From assembly GCA_017983495.1 (NCBI GenBank), contig JAGOBH010000001.1:806001-870000 (forward strand): DNA of 64,000 nt. Direction: 5' to 3'. The translations under genes were made by a program, and so were the position numbers. The notes below the pieces were generated by a model. It saw only the letters and a program-made list of their open reading frames with translations. It had not been told where the DNA came from and did not search any database. This stretch comes from Pyrinomonadaceae bacterium (GTDB lineage Bacteria > Acidobacteriota > Blastocatellia > Pyrinomonadales > Pyrinomonadaceae). Below are positions 34,770 through 45,192 of the stretch, piece after piece (position 1 is the first letter of the stretch; each line of letters opens with the position of its first letter).

Positions 34770-34843
34770 ACCGCAGATGGACACAGATAGACACAGATCT
34801 TATTGGATCATGCATCTGTGTCTATCGGCTTTGATTTGCGGTT
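34769..34843. repeat. ACACAGATAG-unit hairpin repeat
   Basis: Outer arms AACCGCA (34769-34775) and TGCGGTT (34837-34843); inner arms GATAGACACAGAT (34786-34798) and ATCTGTGTCTATC (34814-34826), 13 perfect pairs. The left half contains tandem GACACAGATA units. It spans the gap between the glycosyltransferase stop and asnB. Confidence 0.85.
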
Positions 34844-34856
34844 AATTTGTCTTTAT

Positions 34857-36764
<1,908 letters not shown>

Positions 36765-36802
36765 ATTGAGTCGAGCCGCCCATCAGGCGTATTATCAAAT
36801 CT

Positions 36803-37753
36803 ATGACAACCTTGTATCCCGAGATCGAACCATTCGATTCAGGCATGTACGTCGTGTCTGATATCCATACTATCCACTACGAACGCGTCGGCAATCCGGA
36901 CGGCATTCCGGTCGTGTTTCTCCACGGCGGCCCGGGCGGCGGGCTGATACCGATGTATCGCCAGTTTTTTGACCCCGAGGCGTATCACATTATATTGTTC
37001 GACCAGCGCGGTTCGGGCAGGTCGACTCCGCACGCCAGCGTAGAAGAAAACACGACGTGGGACCTGATCGCGGACATGGAAAAGCTGCGAAACAAGTTTG
37101 GCATCGATAAATGGTACGTTTTCGGCGGTTCGTGGGGCAGCACGCTTAGCCTTGCATACGCGGTGACGCATCCCGATCGTTGTCTCGGACTTTTCCTTCG
37201 CGGCATATTCCTGACACGCAGGAAAGAGCTGGATTGGTTTTATCAATACGGTGCGTCCGAGATATTTCCCGATTACTGGGCACGATACCGAGACGAGATA
37301 CCCGAGTCGGAACGCGGTGATTTCATCGCTGCGTATCACAAGCGCCTTTTCAGCGATGACGAAGAAACCCGCCTGTCGGCCGCGCGTGCGTGGAGCGTTT
37401 GGGAAGGCTCGACGTCCAAGCTTTTTCCCGATAAAGATCTGATGGATCATTGGGAAGGCGCTCACGAGGCACTTAGTCTGGCACGTATCGAATGTCATTA
37501 TTTCGTTAACAACTCGTTCTTTCCGACCGAGAATTATCTGCTCGAAAATGTCGATAAGATCCGCAACATCCCGACCGTGATCGTCCAGGGCCGATACGAT
37601 GTCGTTTGCCCGATCACATCGGCATGGGATCTGCACTGTGCATTTCCAGAGGCGGAGTTCATCGTGGTGCCTGATGCCGGCCACTCGGTCTCTGAAAAGG
37701 GCATTATTTCGGCACTTGTCGAGGCGACTGACAGATTCAAGTTGAAGCACTGA
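36803..37753 (+). CDS. pip: Proline iminopeptidase
   Basis: A 316-residue alpha/beta hydrolase that removes N-terminal proline. HGGPGGGLIPMYRQFFDP is the conserved oxyanion segment, GGSWGSTLSLAYAVTHP holds the nucleophile Ser, and VVPDAGHSVSEKG has the catalytic His. Length fits the monomeric S33 enzyme. It is 38 bp after asnB and may be in the same transcript. Confidence 0.94.
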   Translation: MTTLYPEIEPFDSGMYVVSDIHTIHYERVGNPDGIPVVFLHGGPGGGLIPMYRQFFDPEAYHIILFDQRGSGRSTPHASVEENTTWDLIADMEKLRNKFGIDKWYVFGGSWGSTLSLAYAVTHPDRCLGLFLRGIFLTRRKELDWFYQYGASEIFPDYWARYRDEIPESERGDFIAAYHKRLFSDDEETRLSAARAWSVWEGSTSKLFPDKDLMDHWEGAHEALSLARIECHYFVNNSFFPTENYLLENVDKIRNIPTVIVQGRYDVVCPITSAWDLHCAFPEAEFIVVPDAGHSVSEKGIISALVEATDRFKLKH

Positions 37754-37878
37754 CGCGAAAAAGACGAACAAAATGGGTGAACTTTACCGCGATTAGGGGT
37801 ATCATGTTCGGAGTTGGTAAAGTTGTCCGGTTCGTCAGAGATTCGGGGTAGTGATCGTGACCAATAGTTGAGTTAATT

Positions 37879-38139
37879 ATGGGAAGTTTTGGAACAACTG
37901 AAATCATATTGATCGTCGCAGTGCTTTTCCTGCTGTTCGGCGCTACACGGCTGCCGCAATTGGCAAAGTCTCTTGGAGCGACCCGCAAGGCGTTCAAGGA
38001 CGGAATGCGAGAGGCCGAGGAAGAGGAAAAGGCTGAACAGCAAAAACTGCCTAACGCCGAGGCTCCGCAGATCAACCAGATGAGCGACGAGGCTCTGGTC
38101 GAAGAGATGCGCCGCCGTACTGAAGTAAAGCAATCATAG
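37879..38139 (+). CDS. tatA: Sec-independent translocase TatA/E
   Basis: An 86-residue protein: short N-terminal hydrophobic segment IILIVAVLFLLFG, hinge ATRLPQLAKSLGATRKAFKDG and an acidic, charged amphipathic tail. This is the standard TatA layout, forming the pore of the twin-arginine protein export system. tatB and tatC are not in the window. It ends nine bp from the convergent methyltransferase-like gene. Confidence 0.93.
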   Translation: MGSFGTTEIILIVAVLFLLFGATRLPQLAKSLGATRKAFKDGMREAEEEEKAEQQKLPNAEAPQINQMSDEALVEEMRRRTEVKQS

Positions 38140-38148
38140 TTCGTCCAC

Positions 38149-38943
38149 TTATCCCTTTTCTCCGGCAAGCAATGTTGCTTTGACCGAGAAAACGAATGGG
38201 AGCGAGCCCTCTTCAGAATCTATCAGGTGAGCGAGTTGTTTCGTGACTCGCTCTTTTTCATTTTCATCCAGCGATTCCAGCCAGATCGGCAATAGAAAAT
38301 CCGCTATAAGCGGCGAGGTAACAAACTCCTCGCTGTTTTCGTACGCAAACATCTCAGTTGCTATCTGAGTGTTGATGTTCACGAGCCCGGCACGCTCCGC
38401 GTATTCTTCGGCACGCCAGACCGGCGGCAGGCCGGCGATCAGTTTTTCGATCTCGGTACCGTAATCGGGCAGATCTTCGGTGATCAGCACTTCCCACAAT
38501 AGTGAAAATATCTCGCCAAAGCTGCCCGCCGAGGGCAGAAAGATGGCGACATCGCCACCGGTCTTGGCGACTCTTGCGGTGTTTTCGATGAACTCCTCGA
38601 TCTCTGCCGGCGGAACAAAGCTCGCATCGGCCAGTACGGCGTCAAACGCATCGTCCTCAAACCTGAGCGTCGAAAAATCGACCTTCGAACTGATCGCCGC
38701 CGCCTTGTCGCGGGCAATATTCAGGATATCGTCATTCTCACAGGTCGCAAAAATGTCGGTCTTTTCGCCAAATCTCTCTTCGACGGCCATTGCGTGAAAG
38801 CCGGTTCCGGCGTTCAGATACAACATGTTCTCGGAATCGCGGAGATCCATATGTTTATCGACCAGGTCGGTAAAACGCTTGGTCCACTCTTCCTGAATAT
38901 ACAGGTCCCGCAAAAAGGCCAGTTCCTTTTGTGTTTTCGACAT
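38149..38943 (-). CDS. Methyltransferase-fold protein, substrate unknown
   Basis: A 264-residue cytoplasmic protein. MLYLNAGTGFHAMAVEERFGE resembles class I motif I with G-x-G, DIFATCENDDILNIA is the acidic end of beta-2, and FDAVLADASFVPPAEI is in the place of motif IV. The catalytic-loop sequences are not close to any named enzyme. It could be a methyltransferase or a SAM-binding regulator. Start ATG 38943. Confidence 0.7.
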   Translation of the reverse strand: MSKTQKELAFLRDLYIQEEWTKRFTDLVDKHMDLRDSENMLYLNAGTGFHAMAVEERFGEKTDIFATCENDDILNIARDKAAAISSKVDFSTLRFEDDAFDAVLADASFVPPAEIEEFIENTARVAKTGGDVAIFLPSAGSFGEIFSLLWEVLITEDLPDYGTEIEKLIAGLPPVWRAEEYAERAGLVNINTQIATEMFAYENSEEFVTSPLIADFLLPIWLESLDENEKERVTKQLAHLIDSEEGSLPFVFSVKATLLAGEKG

Positions 38944-39028
38944 ACTTTAATTAAACCCTATCATCTCGTGCCACCGCAAACCGCACACTCGCCGCCGGCG
39001 TGATATCCTATCAGTCCGGGATATCTTG

Positions 39029-39802
39029 ATGAGTAAGAACGTAAAAGAACTATTTGATCTCAGCGGCAAGACCGCTATCGTCACCGGCGGCTCACGCGGC
39101 ATTGGCAAAGAAATGGCCGAGGCACTGGCAGAGGCCGGAGCAAATCTGATGCTGTGCGCACGACGCGCCGAATGGCTCAATGAAACGGTCGCGGAATTTG
39201 CCGCAAAAGGCTATTCGGTCGACGGCCGCACGTGCGATGTCGCGAAACCTGACGAAGTCCAGACCGTCGTTGACGAAACCGTCACGCGGTTCGGCTCGGT
39301 CGACATACTTGTCAATAACGCCGGCATATCCTGGGGAGCAATGCCCGAGGAAATGCCGATCGAACAATGGCAAAAGGTCATCGACGTTAATCTGACCGGC
39401 TGTTTTTTATTCGCCCAGGCCGCCGGCCGGCAGATGCTCAAGCAGGGCAGCGGTTCGATCATCAATATCGCGTCCATCGCCGGTTTGACATCCTCGGCAA
39501 ACGGCCCGTTTTATGCCGGGTATGTCGCGAGCAAGGCCGGTCTGATCGGCCTAACGCGTGAGCTTGCCGCAAGTTGGGGCCGAAAGGGCATCAGGGTCAA
39601 CGCCATCGCACCCGGATTTTTCCATTCGCGGCTTGCCGACGCGGTTATTGACATCTACGAACGCTCGATACAGGAAAACAACGTGATCCCGCGTGTCGGC
39701 AGCGAAGGCGAACTAAAGGGCGTCGCGGTCTTTCTCGCGTCCGAAGCATCAAGCTATATTACCGGCCAGACTATTGCGGTCGACGGCGGAATGACCGTCT
39801 AA
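39029..39802 (+). CDS. Short-chain dehydrogenase/reductase
   Basis: A 257-residue Rossmann enzyme. Cofactor site TGGSRGIGKEMAEAL, NNAGISWG, active Ser in INIASIAGLTSS, and catalytic pair Y-x3-K in YAGYVASKAGLIG. C-terminal VNAIAPGFFHSRLAD and YITGQTIAVDGGMTV are as in 3-oxoacyl-reductase and gluconate dehydrogenase-like SDRs. NAD(P) choice and substrate cannot be read. A permease gene starts six bases after its stop. Confidence 0.93.
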   Translation: MSKNVKELFDLSGKTAIVTGGSRGIGKEMAEALAEAGANLMLCARRAEWLNETVAEFAAKGYSVDGRTCDVAKPDEVQTVVDETVTRFGSVDILVNNAGISWGAMPEEMPIEQWQKVIDVNLTGCFLFAQAAGRQMLKQGSGSIINIASIAGLTSSANGPFYAGYVASKAGLIGLTRELAASWGRKGIRVNAIAPGFFHSRLADAVIDIYERSIQENNVIPRVGSEGELKGVAVFLASEASSYITGQTIAVDGGMTV

Positions 39803-39808
39803 CACAAT

Positions 39809-40513
39809 ATGGAGATCACACCGGAATTGACCACATTTTCGATCCTGGCCTTTGGCTTCGTGCTCGGCCTGCGTCACGCGACCGAGGCGGACCATCTGGC
39901 GGCCGTTTCGACCATCGTCAGCGAACGAAAGAGCCTGTTTTCGGCGTCGATCATCGGCGGAATGTGGGGCGTCGGCCACACCATCTCGCTGTTTGTCGTC
40001 GGCCTCATCGTGATACTGGCAAAGCTCCAGATCTCCGAATCGCTGGAGGCCAAGCTCGAAGCAGTTGTCGGCGTAATGCTCGTTCTGCTTGGGGCAAACG
40101 CCCTTCGCAAACTGCTACAGTCCAAAAAGATCCACGCCCATTCGCACGATCACGACGGCCACCCGCACACTCACATTCACACTCACGTGGATGAAAAGGC
40201 CGAGGCTTCGCACCATCGGTTCAGCCCGCGGTCGGTGATCGTGGGCATGATCCACGGCCTGGCGGGAAGCGGTGCTCTAATGTTCATCATCCTGCCGCTG
40301 ATCTCGTCGCCCATTGTGGCAATGGTGTACATACTTGTCTTCGGCATCGGGTCGATCGGCGGCATGATGGTCATGAGCTTTCTCATCGGGCTGCCTTTTC
40401 ACTTTACCGCCGACCGTTTTGATCTGCTGAACAAAGGCATCAGGCTCAGTTCGAGTCTATTCAGTATCGGCCTCGGGGCATATATTGTTTACGAAAAACT
40501 GCTGCAGACGTAA
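39809..40513 (+). CDS. UreH/NiCoT-like metal permease with His-rich loop
   Basis: A 234-residue membrane protein with about six helices. The metal signature RHATEADHLAAVSTI is the H-x4-DH motif of nickel/cobalt transporters and UreH. Between helices lies a loop very rich in His (residues around 112-132: HAHSHDHDGHPHTHIHTHV), a metal-capture segment. It probably moves Ni, Co or another divalent metal; direction is unclear. It follows the SDR by six bases. Confidence 0.85.
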   Translation: MEITPELTTFSILAFGFVLGLRHATEADHLAAVSTIVSERKSLFSASIIGGMWGVGHTISLFVVGLIVILAKLQISESLEAKLEAVVGVMLVLLGANALRKLLQSKKIHAHSHDHDGHPHTHIHTHVDEKAEASHHRFSPRSVIVGMIHGLAGSGALMFIILPLISSPIVAMVYILVFGIGSIGGMMVMSFLIGLPFHFTADRFDLLNKGIRLSSSLFSIGLGAYIVYEKLLQT

Positions 40514-40528
40514 ACCGCCGTTCCCGTC

Positions 40529-41731
40529 CTATTCAACAAATTCAAATTCGCCAAACCTCGACGGCACGTGAAAATTGGGCTTTGCGGTCGCGGTCGACTG
40601 CCATGCAAGATAACCGCGGGTCTCGCCCTCGCCAACGCAGCGAAAAATATTGCCGAGCCAAATATCGCCGGGCTCAGGCACCTTGCCGAAGGCCGTCCAC
40701 GGTATCCGGATCGCCGTCACGATCTTGTCCTTTTCGATCTTCGCCGCAGATGTCATCCCGGAACTGTAATCCAGATCGGTCAATCGCCCCTCGGGCGTGA
40801 CCTCGATAGCCAGATCGACCCACTCACCGGTCGGAGCGATCTCAAACTCAAAGTACTTGTTCCTCACCGCTTTGTCCGGTGCGATAAATATCTCACAAAC
40901 ATCCCGATCCCAAAGCTCGATGGTTTTTTCTGTCAAATTTGGGCTCCCTAGGATGTTGAGCGGCCCGCGTTGATTAGCATAGAATCGAGCGTACAGAGCC
41001 TCCTTCGACCACAGGAGCCTGAAGCGAAATCGGTGCTTCGTCAGTGCCGGTTGGCCCGACCAATACGTATTCACGCCCACGTCCTGAGCAGAATACCAGA
41101 GTTCATGGTCAAGCTCCGTAACATCAAAATCACGGCCTATGTGCCGGACGAGAGCTCGGGTTGCCAAAGAGGACAACTCCTCCGCGGCCAGGTTTGCCCC
41201 GGCCCATTCGGCGGCCATCAAGGGTGTTTTGTCGAAGTTAGCCCGAGCGTTCAAATCGGCTCCGGCACTCACTAGGAGACGAATAATTTCTATATGATCT
41301 TTTTCGGCAGCTATGTGGAGGGCGGTCTCATCAAGATCGTTTCTTACGTCGACGTCCGCACCCGCATCCAGAAGCATATGTACGGTCTCCACACTGCCGG
41401 AACTTACCGCCCGAATAAGAGTCGGCTCGTCTTGCCCATCAACACCAATTTTTGCTCCAGCGGACAACAAGAACTTAACAATCTCGGCGTGGCCAAGCGA
41501 TGCTGCGTCGGAGAGGGGTGTTGCGCCGAAATGATTGAGCGTGTTGATATCCGATCCAAATGCCACAAGTACTTGAACCGCTTCTAATTGGTTCTCAACC
41601 GCGAGGTAATGCAATGGCGTTTCCTCCAAGCCGGTCCGAGCAACGGCAAGATCCGGCTCGGCCGCCAAAAGGCTCTGGCCCTCAACCGTCGACTTACAGA
41701 ATGCAACAATCAAGCGGTACGCATCGTCCAT
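40529..41731 (-). CDS. Ankyrin-repeat protein fused to a CBM9-like domain
   Basis: A 400-residue protein with no signal peptide. Residues about 30-185 hold five ankyrin repeats (for example TPLHYLAVENQLEAVQVLVAFGSD and TALHIAAEKDHIEIIRLLVSAGAD, given in part here). Residues about 210-400 match family 9 carbohydrate-binding modules of the xylanase/DOMON type (ELWDRDVCEIFIAPD, WVDLAIEVTPEG, VTAIRIPWTAFG). CBM9 is normally on secreted glycosidases, so its presence in an apparently cytoplasmic ankyrin protein is odd. It converges with the permease. Confidence 0.75.
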   Translation of the reverse strand: MDDAYRLIVAFCKSTVEGQSLLAAEPDLAVARTGLEETPLHYLAVENQLEAVQVLVAFGSDINTLNHFGATPLSDAASLGHAEIVKFLLSAGAKIGVDGQDEPTLIRAVSSGSVETVHMLLDAGADVDVRNDLDETALHIAAEKDHIEIIRLLVSAGADLNARANFDKTPLMAAEWAGANLAAEELSSLATRALVRHIGRDFDVTELDHELWYSAQDVGVNTYWSGQPALTKHRFRFRLLWSKEALYARFYANQRGPLNILGSPNLTEKTIELWDRDVCEIFIAPDKAVRNKYFEFEIAPTGEWVDLAIEVTPEGRLTDLDYSSGMTSAAKIEKDKIVTAIRIPWTAFGKVPEPGDIWLGNIFRCVGEGETRGYLAWQSTATAKPNFHVPSRFGEFEFVE

Positions 41732-41755
41732 AGATCAAACAACTTGTGATTAACT

Positions 41756-43498
41756 TCAGTTTGAGTTCAGCACCGATTTGAACGCCATCTTGGCGAGTTT
41801 CCAGGTGCGGTCCCAGTCGATCTTGCCGCCGTCGTCGCGGCCCATTATCTTGTCGACAAACACCTTGCGGAAATCGTTGCCCTCGCGGCGGAGCATAAAT
41901 TCCTTAGCGTAGGGCTTGGCCGTTTCAAAGAAATTGAACTCGGGGTCGGTGATGATGCCGATGCCCTCGAGCGTCATCAAGGCACGCATGATGTACGTAA
42001 AATTGGACGGCAAACGGAACGGATAATCGTACATTACGTCCGCGAGATCGTAGGTCAGCTCCTTAAAATTGACGTCCTTGAGCTTACGGTTAAGATGAAA
42101 CTCGAACATCTTTTCGACTACCGGTTTGACCACGTCGGGGCTCGTCCCGGGTTTGAGAAAATCAAGAGCGATCAGGTCGTCGGCGATACCGTTTGCGTCC
42201 TTGCTGACGACGTGAAAAAACGCGTCGATCATCTTTGACTGCAGTTCGGGCGTGATACGTCCGACCATTCCAAAATCGAAAAACGCGATGCGGCCGTCAG
42301 CCATTACCAGCAGATTACCGGGATGCGGGTCCGCGTGAAAAAATCCATCCTCGAGCAGCTGTTTGAGATATGTCTTGATCAGCAGCCGATTGACCTTTTC
42401 GGGCGAGACGTTTCGACGCTTCTGCTCCTCCAGATCGGTGACCTTGGCGCCGTGGATAAACTCCATCGTCATCACTTTCGAGGTCGTCGCGTTCCAGTAG
42501 ATCGTCGGGACATGAATGTTATCCCAGTTCTTAAAATTCGCACGAAAACGCTCGGCGTTCTGGCCCTCGGCCATATAGTCCATTTCCTCGTGGACGGTAA
42601 CGTCAAATTCGCGTAACATCCCGGCCCAGTCGGCGTTCTCATTGAGTTGCGGAAAGCGTTCGGCAAACCGCGCGACCCTTTTTAGAATGACCAGATCGCC
42701 TTTGATCGTCGCTTCGAGATTTGGGCGCTGGACCTTAACGGCGACCTCTTCGCCGGTATGCAGACGGGCACGGTAAACCTGTCCCAAGGACGCGGCGGCG
42801 ACCGGCTCAAGCTCAAATTCGGCGTACATTTCGTTGATCTTACACCCGAGTTCGTGTTCGATACGGGCAAACGCGATCTCGTTCGGAAACGGCGGAACAC
42901 TGTCGACGAGCGTGCCGAGTTCTTTGACGAACGGCAACGGCAGCAGGTCGGCGCGTGTGCCCATCGACTGGCCGATCTTGATAAATGTCGGCCCGAGCGT
43001 GATCAGCTTTTCCTTGAGCCAGATGGCCTGCTTCTCCTGGTTTTGCTCACGGTTCGCGTTCGAACCGAGCATAAAGCGGCGAAGCAGCAGCGTAAATTGA
43101 TGGATCAGCCAGAGCCTGACAGCGTAGAACCATTCGCCGTAAACCGCCATTCGCGTCAGGCGACTGGCCGTCTTCATGCGGTGCTTCTTTTGCCGGTTTT
43201 GCTGGACGCGGTGCATGTCAAACTGGTCGAGATAAAGGTACATCGCCACCATCGTAATGACACGCGAGATCTGAAAGAGCCGGAGATAGCCGCGCAGGCC
43301 GTGATAGCCGCCCTCGACCTCGGCTTCCTTTTTTTGGAGGAAACGCTCTTCTTCGATCAATTGTTGATTAGTGACCAGCTTTGCGATCGGCAGCTTTACG
43401 GTCGGGACCATGGTGGGCTTGCCGTTGCCATTGCCGTTTCCTGCATCGATCGGCAATTCAGCAACCGCCAGTGTTCCGTTTTGTGAAATATTGCTCAT
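41756..43498 (-). CDS. AarF/UbiB atypical kinase
   Basis: A 580-residue ABC1/UbiB family protein, a kinase-like fold that supports isoprenoid quinone synthesis or lipid homeostasis at the membrane. The family marks are KLITLGPTFIKIGQSMGTRADLLP (KxGQ), the Ala-rich loop AAASLGQVYRARL, VAVKVQRP, EEMDYMAEGQNAERF, HADPHPGN and FFDFGMVG (all given in parts). The N-terminal 70 residues are Gly/Asn-rich. No quinone genes are adjacent. It is cotranscribed at most with ribF upstream (60 bp). Confidence 0.93.
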   Translation of the reverse strand: MSNISQNGTLAVAELPIDAGNGNGNGKPTMVPTVKLPIAKLVTNQQLIEEERFLQKKEAEVEGGYHGLRGYLRLFQISRVITMVAMYLYLDQFDMHRVQQNRQKKHRMKTASRLTRMAVYGEWFYAVRLWLIHQFTLLLRRFMLGSNANREQNQEKQAIWLKEKLITLGPTFIKIGQSMGTRADLLPLPFVKELGTLVDSVPPFPNEIAFARIEHELGCKINEMYAEFELEPVAAASLGQVYRARLHTGEEVAVKVQRPNLEATIKGDLVILKRVARFAERFPQLNENADWAGMLREFDVTVHEEMDYMAEGQNAERFRANFKNWDNIHVPTIYWNATTSKVMTMEFIHGAKVTDLEEQKRRNVSPEKVNRLLIKTYLKQLLEDGFFHADPHPGNLLVMADGRIAFFDFGMVGRITPELQSKMIDAFFHVVSKDANGIADDLIALDFLKPGTSPDVVKPVVEKMFEFHLNRKLKDVNFKELTYDLADVMYDYPFRLPSNFTYIMRALMTLEGIGIITDPEFNFFETAKPYAKEFMLRREGNDFRKVFVDKIMGRDDGGKIDWDRTWKLAKMAFKSVLNSN

Positions 43499-43558
43499 CT
43501 AACTTTTAATTCGTCGCCCAAGCCGAATTCGATGCACCCGGCCGCTGAGATGTTCGCT

Positions 43559-44512
43559 TTATAAGATCTCGAGCATATTCCTTACGCCCTCGTGGCGGAA
43601 ATAGTTCCTCGCGCGTTCCGAGTCCGTCTTGATCTGGGCCGTTAATTCTTCGATGCCGTTAAACTTGCGTTCATCACGAATACGGTGCAGAAACCGTACC
43701 CGAAGCACCGCTCCGTAAAGATCGCCGTCGAAGTCGAAAACGAACGTCTCGATCGACACGTCAGCTTCGGATTCGAACGTCGGGCGAACGCCGATATTCG
43801 TGATGCTCTTGCGCCATGTCCCGTCGATCAGCGTGGCGGTCGCGTAAACGCCGTAGCGCGGAATTACGCGGTTATGCGGTTTGAGATTGGCGGTCGGAAA
43901 CCCGATCGTGTGACCGCGTCGCAGCCCACGAATGATGACTCCTTCGACGCCGTACGGCCGGCCGAGCATGCGCCGGGCAAGATTGACCTTGCCCTCGGCC
44001 AGAAGCCGGCGGATCGCCGATGAGCTGATTCGCTGGCCGCGAAGCTGCACCTCGTCAACCTCGTCGGCAATAAAACCAAGCTCTGAGCTCATTTTCCTAA
44101 GCAGATCGATATTACCGCCGCGGTTTCGTCCAAACTCAAATCCTTTGCCCAGATAGACCTCTTTTGCCTGCAGGCGTTCATGGATGATGTTGGTCAAAAA
44201 CTCGTCTGCCTCGCGGGCGGCAAACTCGCGGTCAAAGGGAATTACTATCGCCTGCTTGATGCCCATTACCTCGAGATTAGCCAAACGCTGGTCGAGCGTC
44301 TGCAGCAGTGGAGGTGCCGTCTCGGGGTGCAGCACGGCTCGCGGATGCGGGTCGAAGGTTATCGCCGTCGGTACGGCACCGATCGCAGCGGCGCGTTCGA
44401 CGACGGTCTGCATTATCCGTTGGTGCCCGAGATGCAGCCCGTCAAAAACGCCGAGCGTCAGGACGGTCGGCCGCATAATGTTGGCATTCTCGGTTCCGTG
44501 ATAGATCTTCAT
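43559..44512 (-). CDS. ribF: Riboflavin kinase / FAD synthetase
   Basis: A 317-residue bifunctional enzyme making FMN and FAD. The adenylyltransferase half has LTLGVFDGLHLGHQRIM and ISSSAIRRLLAEGKV; the riboflavin kinase half has GHTIGFPTANLKP and VYATATLIDGTW, then HRIRDERKFNG (read in parts). ATG 44512 (MKIYHGTENANIM) is chosen over an upstream frame extension. A 680-bp gap with an inverted repeat lies upstream. Confidence 0.94.
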   Translation of the reverse strand: MKIYHGTENANIMRPTVLTLGVFDGLHLGHQRIMQTVVERAAAIGAVPTAITFDPHPRAVLHPETAPPLLQTLDQRLANLEVMGIKQAIVIPFDREFAAREADEFLTNIIHERLQAKEVYLGKGFEFGRNRGGNIDLLRKMSSELGFIADEVDEVQLRGQRISSSAIRRLLAEGKVNLARRMLGRPYGVEGVIIRGLRRGHTIGFPTANLKPHNRVIPRYGVYATATLIDGTWRKSITNIGVRPTFESEADVSIETFVFDFDGDLYGAVLRVRFLHRIRDERKFNGIEELTAQIKTDSERARNYFRHEGVRNMLEIL

Positions 44513-44626
44513 ACAATAAAAACAAAAGGGTATTTTACCACGACGGGACATACATTCACCCAGATCGGCGTACGCCGTCCCGGGCAATGTCGGCCACGAT
44601 CGTTTTGTCCCGCACGCTCGCGGGTA

Positions 44627-44643
44627 GTAATACGTTGTATTAC
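44627..44643. promoter_or_regulatory. Small perfect inverted repeat upstream of ribF
   Basis: GTAATAC-GTT-GTATTAC, 7-base arms around 3 bases, about 115 bp before ribF. It could be an operator or a short hairpin. No family match. Confidence 0.3.
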
Positions 44644-45033
44644 AGTATGTGGTGAGCCGCCGCAGTCATCTCGTCCGATCGTTCGCCTAACCCGTTGTAA
44701 ATCAATATCTTACCTGCAGATCCGTGTTTTCGGGAAATTCTTGTCCCACGGCTGTCCCGTTGTCCCGCAAACTTCCCACATCTCCCGAATCCAAATTCAG
44801 CTTGCTCCGACGAGCCGCCAAAATGTAACGGAAATTGCAACTATTTTAGCACATGTTGCATAGTAAGGTGAAATTATTATCTATGAGACGGCGATAGCCC
44901 GTTCCTCGGCTTCGGAGATGCCGGGTACAAATTTATACTTGCGAAACGCGTGTAGAAGCTTGAAGCGAAATTACTGTGTTCGAGGTCTCAATGGAACCCT
45001 AGGCGTCGGGCAAGGAGAATATCTTTCGGCAAT
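44644..45033 (+). other. Long gap between ribF and the HAF-repeat gene
   Basis: No gene is supported in this part of the 680-bp gap. It includes tandem TGTCCCG-like bits near 44740-44770 and a GC-rich segment near 44891-44926 (CCTCGGCTTCGGAG with flanking CCCG and CGGG) that could fold, but I do not recognise a riboswitch. The CRP-type site follows immediately. Confidence 0.4.
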
Positions 45034-45049
45034 TGTGACCCAGGTCACA
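45034..45049. promoter_or_regulatory. Perfect CRP/FNR-type operator
   Basis: TGTGA-CCCAGG-TCACA is the exact TGTGA-N6-TCACA consensus of cAMP-receptor-protein family regulators. It is 143 bp before the start of the exported HAF-repeat gene and about 520 bp from ribF on the other strand. The regulator is not in the window. Confidence 0.7.
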
Positions 45050-45192
45050 TTCGGTTAAGGCTCCGGGTGCAATCATTTAGATACAGGAGTACTTTGTGTA
45101 CGCCGGGTACTTGCGGAGTCCTTCATCTACGAACCGCCGACAGAGCCGAGACGACCGGTAGGATGCAATCACTTCTTTTGGAGGATAGTGTT

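Noticed and set aside
34769..34843. Short tandem units considered as a CRISPR array or phage attachment site.
   Set aside because: Units are about 10 bases, without spacers, and form a single hairpin; no cas or integrase gene is present.
42758..43486. A 242-codon + strand frame opposite the UbiB kinase gene.
   Set aside because: It mirrors conserved UbiB sequence and has no domain.
44880..44960. Considered a c-di-GMP or cobalamin riboswitch before the HAF gene.
   Set aside because: None of the conserved blocks of these classes could be found.
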